From: JBBQYD01 sp942493075
GTDB lineage: Bacteria; Verrucomicrobiota; Verrucomicrobiia; Limisphaerales; UBA8199
Reading direction: 5' to 3'
DNA length: 64,000 nucleotides
NCBI GenBank assembly: GCA_942493075.1
Contig: OW818681.1
Location: 4,402,001 to 4,466,000 of the forward strand
Positions 59,277 through 64,000 of the stretch are shown piece after piece. Both the position numbers and the translations under genes were made by a program. Numbering within the stretch: position 1 is the first letter of the stretch; each line of letters opens with the position of its first letter. Below the pieces are notes generated by a model. That model did no database searches. It was not told where the DNA came from and saw nothing but the letters and a program-made list of their open reading frames with translations.

Positions 59277-60236
59277 ATGAAAAGACCACTGCTGACCTTT
59301 GCGATTGTCGCCTACAAACAGGAAGATTTTCTGCGGGAAGCCGTGCGGAGCGCGTTCGCCCAGACCTACTCCCCGCTCGAAATCATTCTGTCAGACGACT
59401 GCTCGCCTGACGGAACTTGGAACATCTTCCAGGAAATGGCAGCAGCCTACAAGGGACCACACCGCGTCGTTCTGAATCGCATGAAAACAAACGTCGGATT
59501 GGCGTCTCATGTGAACTCGGTTGTCGAATTGGCCAGAGGGGAGTTGCTTGTAGCAGCAGCCGGCGATGACATTTCCCTTCCACAACGCACTGAGCAGGTG
59601 TACTGCGCATGGGCACGCTCAGATGGCCGGGCGATGTCGATCACTTCGCCTGCCATCAAAATCGATACTTCTGGTAAGCAAACCGGGGAAGTCATTCGAG
59701 GCCGCCGCCGCCATACCGCGAGCTTAGTGGGCCGGGCAAAGTACGCCTGCTGGGCTGTGATTGGTTGCTCTCACGCATGGCACCGTCGGGTATTTGAGTT
59801 CTTTGGGCCTCTACAGCCATATGTCTTTGCAGAGGATCGGGCAATAGAGTTTCGCTCGTGGGCGCTGGGCACCGTTGCTGAGGTCGAAGAGCCCCAGGTA
59901 CTGTATAGGGTCCACGGAACGAACATGGCCGCGCTCCGGAGCGATGCATCGGCCAGCGAAAATCGGAAAATGCACCTGAAATTGTTGAAAGCTCAGACGC
60001 CCATGTTCGAGCAGTTCCGGGTGGACTTACGTGTGATGCTGGATAAGGGACTAAAAAACGCCGAGGAGATCCGCCGAGCTGAACGATGGGTAGAACGAAA
60101 TCTCTCTCTCACACAGAAAGAAGAGTTGTACTGGGCGAATCCAACTCCTTTGAAATTCTGGCAGGTGGCCTGCCTCAAGACCGCTTACAAACCTCGTGAA
60201 GGCCTGCGGTGGATTAGGCGGAAGCTCAATTTTTGA
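59277..60236 (+). CDS. GT2-family glycosyltransferase
   Basis: 319 residues from ATG 59277; the frame is open back to 58899, but that part overlaps the flippase and is in another frame of it. GT-A fold: PLLTFAIVAYKQEDFLREAV, LEIILSDDCSPDGTW and the acidic AAAGDDISLPQR (DxD equivalent). FAEDRAIEFRSWALG supplies the ED motif of the acceptor side. It is the last gene of the plus-strand polysaccharide operon. Confidence 0.88.
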   Translation: MKRPLLTFAIVAYKQEDFLREAVRSAFAQTYSPLEIILSDDCSPDGTWNIFQEMAAAYKGPHRVVLNRMKTNVGLASHVNSVVELARGELLVAAAGDDISLPQRTEQVYCAWARSDGRAMSITSPAIKIDTSGKQTGEVIRGRRRHTASLVGRAKYACWAVIGCSHAWHRRVFEFFGPLQPYVFAEDRAIEFRSWALGTVAEVEEPQVLYRVHGTNMAALRSDASASENRKMHLKLLKAQTPMFEQFRVDLRVMLDKGLKNAEEIRRAERWVERNLSLTQKEELYWANPTPLKFWQVACLKTAYKPREGLRWIRRKLNF

Positions 60237-60300
60237 ATCGCAGCGCCCTCGGTTAGGGTTTTTAGACACTCGCACCGCAACAGATATTCTGATGTTCGCT

Positions 60301-63228
60301 TTAATAGAGACCGCTTGGATCTATAGCCAGAACATCATTAGTGCTGTAGTGGCCGATGATTCGATGTGGAATCTGCTGAAATGGACAGGACGGACCGATT
60401 CCCACATCCATACCATACGTGCGGTTCCCGATCGCGGTGTTCAAGAGAGATGTGTTGGCGAAACCTATACCAACTGAACGGGAGAATTCTTTGTAGGGAT
60501 GGCGCTCCACCTTGCGAGCGATGACGGTATTCTCTCTGATCCAGGCATTGGTGCCATCATGACAAATACCGACGGTCCAGGTCGATTTTGGCATTAGCAC
60601 CAGGTTTCTTGAGATCGTATCGCCTGGACCGTACGATCTGATGCCGTATCGAACGATACTAGCAGGATTCTCCGAAGTCATTACGATATTCCGATCAATT
60701 ATTGTACCTGGGGTAGGCGGGTCTTTTCGGTTGTACTCGTTGGGATAAAGGTTAACCCCGAGTTGGTAACCCTGAATGAAGTTATTGGCAATCGTAGATT
60801 GCGCGATTGAGGCGATCCCGACAAACACTTTACCAGCTTTGCCGCTAAGTACCTTATTTCCGCTGATTGTGGCATAAGTCGGATTATAGCCTTGCTTGAA
60901 GACGCTTTGAATAGCGGGAACTACCCGGCCTTCATACTCTGGACTCAGCCCTGGATTCGTCAGGGATAGCATTCGGTTTGTAGCATCAAATGCGGCAACG
61001 GCCATGTAGATATTGACCAGCGGCGAACCCGGAGCGGAACTGAACCCAGTACGAACAAGAAGGGTTTCTCCGGGGATAAAAGTCGTTGGCCAGATGTCCA
61101 CTTTGACAGTGCTTACCGTTCCATCCGCTGGTGGGACTGTGAAAGACGAAGCCGTCGTAGTCGCATAAAGATCATCATTTTGGAAAATGGCCTCGGCGGC
61201 CATGCGAAGCACCGTGTTGTTTGTGAACACGAGATGCAGCGGACTCCCAAAATGCGAGCCGTCTTTCCAATACCCCGCAGGATTATAGATCGGTTCCGGC
61301 ACCTCGCTGCCTCCATCGAAGTAACTGTCCGCATATACAGCCCACTCAATCCAGGGATTCATCCGCACCTGCTGTCCTCCTCCGTAGGCTTTGTAAGCGT
61401 TTGTCGTGTTGAGGCCGAAACGGTTCAACACACGAGACCGGTAAAAGCGAAAATTGGCGAGCTTGCCACGCAAGTCATATCCTACCCCGAACGCGAATAC
61501 GGCTCCATGGCAGTTATCAAAGGTGCAATCGTAGAAATTGACTGCTTCCACTCGCCGTAGATCGCGGTTGAACAGGAACACGCCCTCGGCACCGTTCGGT
61601 TCGCCTCCCGTCTCAGGCAGCAACGCATTCTCCTTTTTCCAGGTCAATCCCCGAAAGGTCAGCGAGCGGAAGCCTGCTTTAACCTTCAGCATTCGAACAC
61701 GGCTCGTGCTGACCGCCGAGAATAGGACTGCATTACCCTCGCCCGTCAAAAACAGATCTCTTCCCCCCAAATCCGTCTTCCCTAACCGCAACATCTCATA
61801 CCCACCCCACGCCCCACCAGACTCCGCCTTCCATTTGGGCGTGGCCAAACGATAGGTGCCAGCCGGAAAGTGCAAAGTGTTATGAGTCGTTGAAGCTTCC
61901 AGGCCGTCAATGGCCGCCTGGATGCTCAGAGTATCATCCGTAATACCATCTCCCACCGCACCAAAATCTTTCACAGACAGGACGTTTTCGGGAATGAACC
62001 GAGTTTCTGCTGTGTAGTTGCTGCCTACCAGATAGCCGTCATCAGCATTCACCGTCAGTAACAGATTATCCCATTTGACTGGTTCACTTGGAGCCAAGGT
62101 TACCGGAATACTCACGCTGTTGACTCCGGCGGGAATGACCACTGACTCAGGCATCTCCAGGCAGTCCGTTCCCGGAGTAGCGCTCCCACCCACGTTCACC
62201 TTTACTCGCACTGGTTCCAGACCTCCGGAACGGATCAGTTTGAACGCTCCGGACGAGCTGCGGGTTGCGTCACAGGCGGGAAACACCTCGATCACATTTG
62301 AAGCCTGCAACATGGTCGCAAGGGTGGCGAAATGTGTAGGAAGGTTGGTGGTGTGGGCGGCAGTTCCGTAGAAACCTCCAGGGGGGATTCCAATCACCCC
62401 TTGCTCCCAGTCCGTCGCTCCATCGTGGTCCGAGTCCCTATCGAACACCGACACGCGGAAAATCCGTTCTGTCTCCGTTGACTTTAGTCCCAAGGACAAG
62501 GTCCGTCCATCACCCTTGAACACGCCTCCGAAATTGGTCCACTGTCCGCCAAGCTTGGAAGCGGCCTGAACCTGATAATACTTGGCACTTACCGAGGGCC
62601 AACTCAGAAACACTGCCTCGCAATTGATGGAGGAATGAGAAGAAAGCCGATCACCTGAGTCTAAAGGGTTGGTATCGGCAGCGAACTCATCCAGATCAGA
62701 GACTCCATCTTGATCCGTATCCACATCGCCCACCGCATTGCGGCTCATTTCAACAGCGGGATTTCCATGCCTGGCCTGCACGCGGGATACCCAGGCGACT
62801 GCCGGCATCGGGAATGCGGTCGAAACTTCTTCACCAGTCCCGAGGATGACGGGCCCGGCAGGATGCCAAACCGGACTTGAGCCACCGGCCGAGATTTCCG
62901 CCTGGTAATACATTCCCGAAACTGAATTCCAGGTGATTACTTGCGCGTTGGGGAGAAATGAGGTCTCCAGGCGGAAGGCGGATTGTCCATCCTTCGGATC
63001 TGTACCAGCGAGAGCCTCCTCGAGATTCGACTGGCCATCGTTGTCGATATCGTCACCGGGCGCGGCATTACTCAGAGAATGAATCTTTTGCCAAACGTCG
63101 CTCATGCCGTTTTTATCGGCGTCTAAAGCAGCCTGCGACTGAAAACAGCAAAGCAAGCCTAATGCAATTAAAGCAAATCGACTTTCGATCAAGATAAACG
63201 TAAACGTGCGCACGGAATTACTATTCAA
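60301..63228 (-). CDS. large secreted right-handed beta-helix protein (pectate-lyase-3 type)
   Basis: The product has 975 residues. A signal peptide (about 1-35, ending QSQAA) is followed by type-3-like calcium motifs (DADKNGMSD, DIDNDGQSN, DTDQDGVSD, DSDHDGATD). Two W...Y(Y)Q...F(S)RV modules lie at about 95-150 and 205-262. A Calx-beta-like stretch spans about 330-410. The pectate-lyase-3 helix starts at SVKDFGAVGDGITDD (about 418) and runs to the end. It is possibly a polysaccharide lyase or epimerase that acts on the glycan encoded next door, or a surface adhesin; no catalytic residues can be confirmed. Confidence 0.8.
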   Translation of the reverse strand: MNSNSVRTFTFILIESRFALIALGLLCCFQSQAALDADKNGMSDVWQKIHSLSNAAPGDDIDNDGQSNLEEALAGTDPKDGQSAFRLETSFLPNAQVITWNSVSGMYYQAEISAGGSSPVWHPAGPVILGTGEEVSTAFPMPAVAWVSRVQARHGNPAVEMSRNAVGDVDTDQDGVSDLDEFAADTNPLDSGDRLSSHSSINCEAVFLSWPSVSAKYYQVQAASKLGGQWTNFGGVFKGDGRTLSLGLKSTETERIFRVSVFDRDSDHDGATDWEQGVIGIPPGGFYGTAAHTTNLPTHFATLATMLQASNVIEVFPACDATRSSSGAFKLIRSGGLEPVRVKVNVGGSATPGTDCLEMPESVVIPAGVNSVSIPVTLAPSEPVKWDNLLLTVNADDGYLVGSNYTAETRFIPENVLSVKDFGAVGDGITDDTLSIQAAIDGLEASTTHNTLHFPAGTYRLATPKWKAESGGAWGGYEMLRLGKTDLGGRDLFLTGEGNAVLFSAVSTSRVRMLKVKAGFRSLTFRGLTWKKENALLPETGGEPNGAEGVFLFNRDLRRVEAVNFYDCTFDNCHGAVFAFGVGYDLRGKLANFRFYRSRVLNRFGLNTTNAYKAYGGGQQVRMNPWIEWAVYADSYFDGGSEVPEPIYNPAGYWKDGSHFGSPLHLVFTNNTVLRMAAEAIFQNDDLYATTTASSFTVPPADGTVSTVKVDIWPTTFIPGETLLVRTGFSSAPGSPLVNIYMAVAAFDATNRMLSLTNPGLSPEYEGRVVPAIQSVFKQGYNPTYATISGNKVLSGKAGKVFVGIASIAQSTIANNFIQGYQLGVNLYPNEYNRKDPPTPGTIIDRNIVMTSENPASIVRYGIRSYGPGDTISRNLVLMPKSTWTVGICHDGTNAWIRENTVIARKVERHPYKEFSRSVGIGFANTSLLNTAIGNRTYGMDVGIGPSCPFQQIPHRIIGHYSTNDVLAIDPSGLY

Positions 63229-63449
63229 TAAGTTGCGGTTGCGACCCCAGACGCTTCTTGTTTTACACAGATGTTCTCTCTTTGGTCAAGAGAAATACTT
63301 GATTACTTAATCGCGTCCGCCAGAACCGACATCCATGCTTATCGACTGATCTTTGGAAAAGTTTAATTAGCGTTACTACTGCTTGTTTATGCCCGCCTTA
63401 TACCTAAAGAAAGGTGGCTGAAAGCATCGGTTGGACGCGTTATTTTGGG

Positions 63450-64000
63450 CTAGTAAACCCCTCGAGGATCTATAGCCAGGGTATCATTAGTGCTATAATG
63501 ACCAATGATGCGGTGCGGAATCCCCTGGTTCGGAGTAGAGGGTCCAATTCCCACATCCATCCCATAAGTGCGGTTTGTCACCGCTGTGGTGAAGCTGGAT
63601 ACATTACCCACACCAATTCCGATTGATCGACTGAAATCGCTGTAACTATGACGCTCGATTCTTCGGGCAATCACCGTGTTCTCTTTGACCCAGGAGTTCG
63701 TCCCTTCCAGGCAGACTCCACAGAACCGGGTTGGGTCCGGAACCACTATGAGATTTCTCGAAATTGTGTCCCCAGGCCCAGAGGACTCGATTCCGAATTT
63801 CCAACTGTAACCATCCCACGGCACGATAATGTTGTTTTCGATGATTGTGCCTGGGGTCGGCGGATCCTTTCGATTGTACTCATTTGGATAAAGGTGAATC
63901 CCGCGCCGATAGCCATGAATAAAGTTGTTGGCGATTGTGGCTTTTGCGCATGAGGCGATTCCAATAAATACTGGCCCGAGGTTCCCCGTAACCACCCTGT
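63450..64000 (-). CDS. second beta-helix protein, paralogue of the preceding gene (partial)
   Basis: The gene continues beyond the window edge; only the C-terminal ~183 residues are present. They match the end of the neighbouring protein closely: YPNEYNRKDPPTPGTII, GPGDTISRNL, WVKENTVIARRIERHSY against WIRENTVIARKVERHPY, and the shared ending IPHRIIGHYSTND. The tandem pair is read in the same direction with 221 bp between. Start and domain content are outside the window. Confidence 0.85.
   Translation of the reverse strand, partial: RVVTGNLGPVFIGIASCAKATIANNFIHGYRRGIHLYPNEYNRKDPPTPGTIIENNIIVPWDGYSWKFGIESSGPGDTISRNLIVVPDPTRFCGVCLEGTNSWVKENTVIARRIERHSYSDFSRSIGIGVGNVSSFTTAVTNRTYGMDVGIGPSTPNQGIPHRIIGHYSTNDTLAIDPRGVY

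Overview
The window looks like chromosome from a Gram-negative, peptidoglycan-making soil or freshwater bacterium, most likely Verrucomicrobiota (Pedosphaera/Limisphaerales type). The evidence is mreBCD, LL-diaminopimelate aminotransferase (DapL), several lipoproteins, an RlpA-like protein, a DUF6268-like outer-membrane barrel, and large secreted Calx-beta and beta-helix proteins whose W...F(F/Y)R[LV] module is common in that phylum. No 16S rRNA is present, so the assignment is inference.

Layout. 1-2.2 kb (minus): mreB-mreC-mreD. 2.4-3.0 kb: a VapBC-like toxin-antitoxin pair. 3.1-5.1 kb: a remnant of a REP-associated tyrosine transposase (RAYT) and its REP palindrome, split by a complete 1.85-kb IS4-family element (frameshifted transposase plus divergent DUF6788-like gene, 19-bp inverted repeats, 8-bp target duplication). 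5.1-6.7 kb: GbsR/MarR-type regulator and NAD-binding epimerase. 6.9-18.1 kb: secreted three-module protein, dapL, secreted N-formylglutamate amidohydrolase-like protein, and two tandem 1049-residue propeller/Calx-beta proteins. 18.2-24.2 kb (minus): first polysaccharide cluster. 24.3-25.0 kb: RlpA-like protein and tRNA-Ala(CGC).

25.6-35.8 kb is the most unusual part. About 19 small genes and gene remnants, all on the plus strand and mostly unknown, are separated by sites with integron attC architecture (R'' GCCYAAC or GCCGAAC, an imperfect inverted repeat, R' GTTRGGC). Several stop codons lie inside R''. There is no integron integrase in the window, so I read it as a CALIN (cluster of attC sites lacking an integrase). 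Both ends are cut by direct copies of a ~235-bp hairpin-rich repeat. Cassettes encode, among others, a stand-alone IF-2 N-terminal domain, an HEAGH membrane protease-like protein, a DUF4240 protein, a truncated SMI1/KNR4-like protein and small membrane proteins.

36.3-46.1 kb: two-repeat lipoprotein, outer-membrane barrel, pyrE, an intact RAYT with surrounding REP palindromes, tandem SGNH-hydrolase lipoproteins with a gene-conversion patch, a receiver-domain protein, purH, an MFS transporter and an ABC ATPase. 46.4-49.2 kb: ileS. 49.3-60.2 kb: second polysaccharide cluster (TylF-type methyltransferase, two tandem polymerase/ligase-like proteins, GT4, acyltransferase, FdtA/FdtB/FdtC-like dTDP-3-acetamido-sugar genes, Wzx-like flippase, GT2), mostly overlapping and probably one operon. 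60.3-64 kb (minus): two tandem secreted beta-helix proteins, the second cut by the window edge.

The two polysaccharide clusters together hold flippase, polymerase/ligase, glycosyltransferase, amino-sugar, acyl- and methyl-transfer functions, but no rmlA/rmlB, initiating transferase or export channel is seen here.
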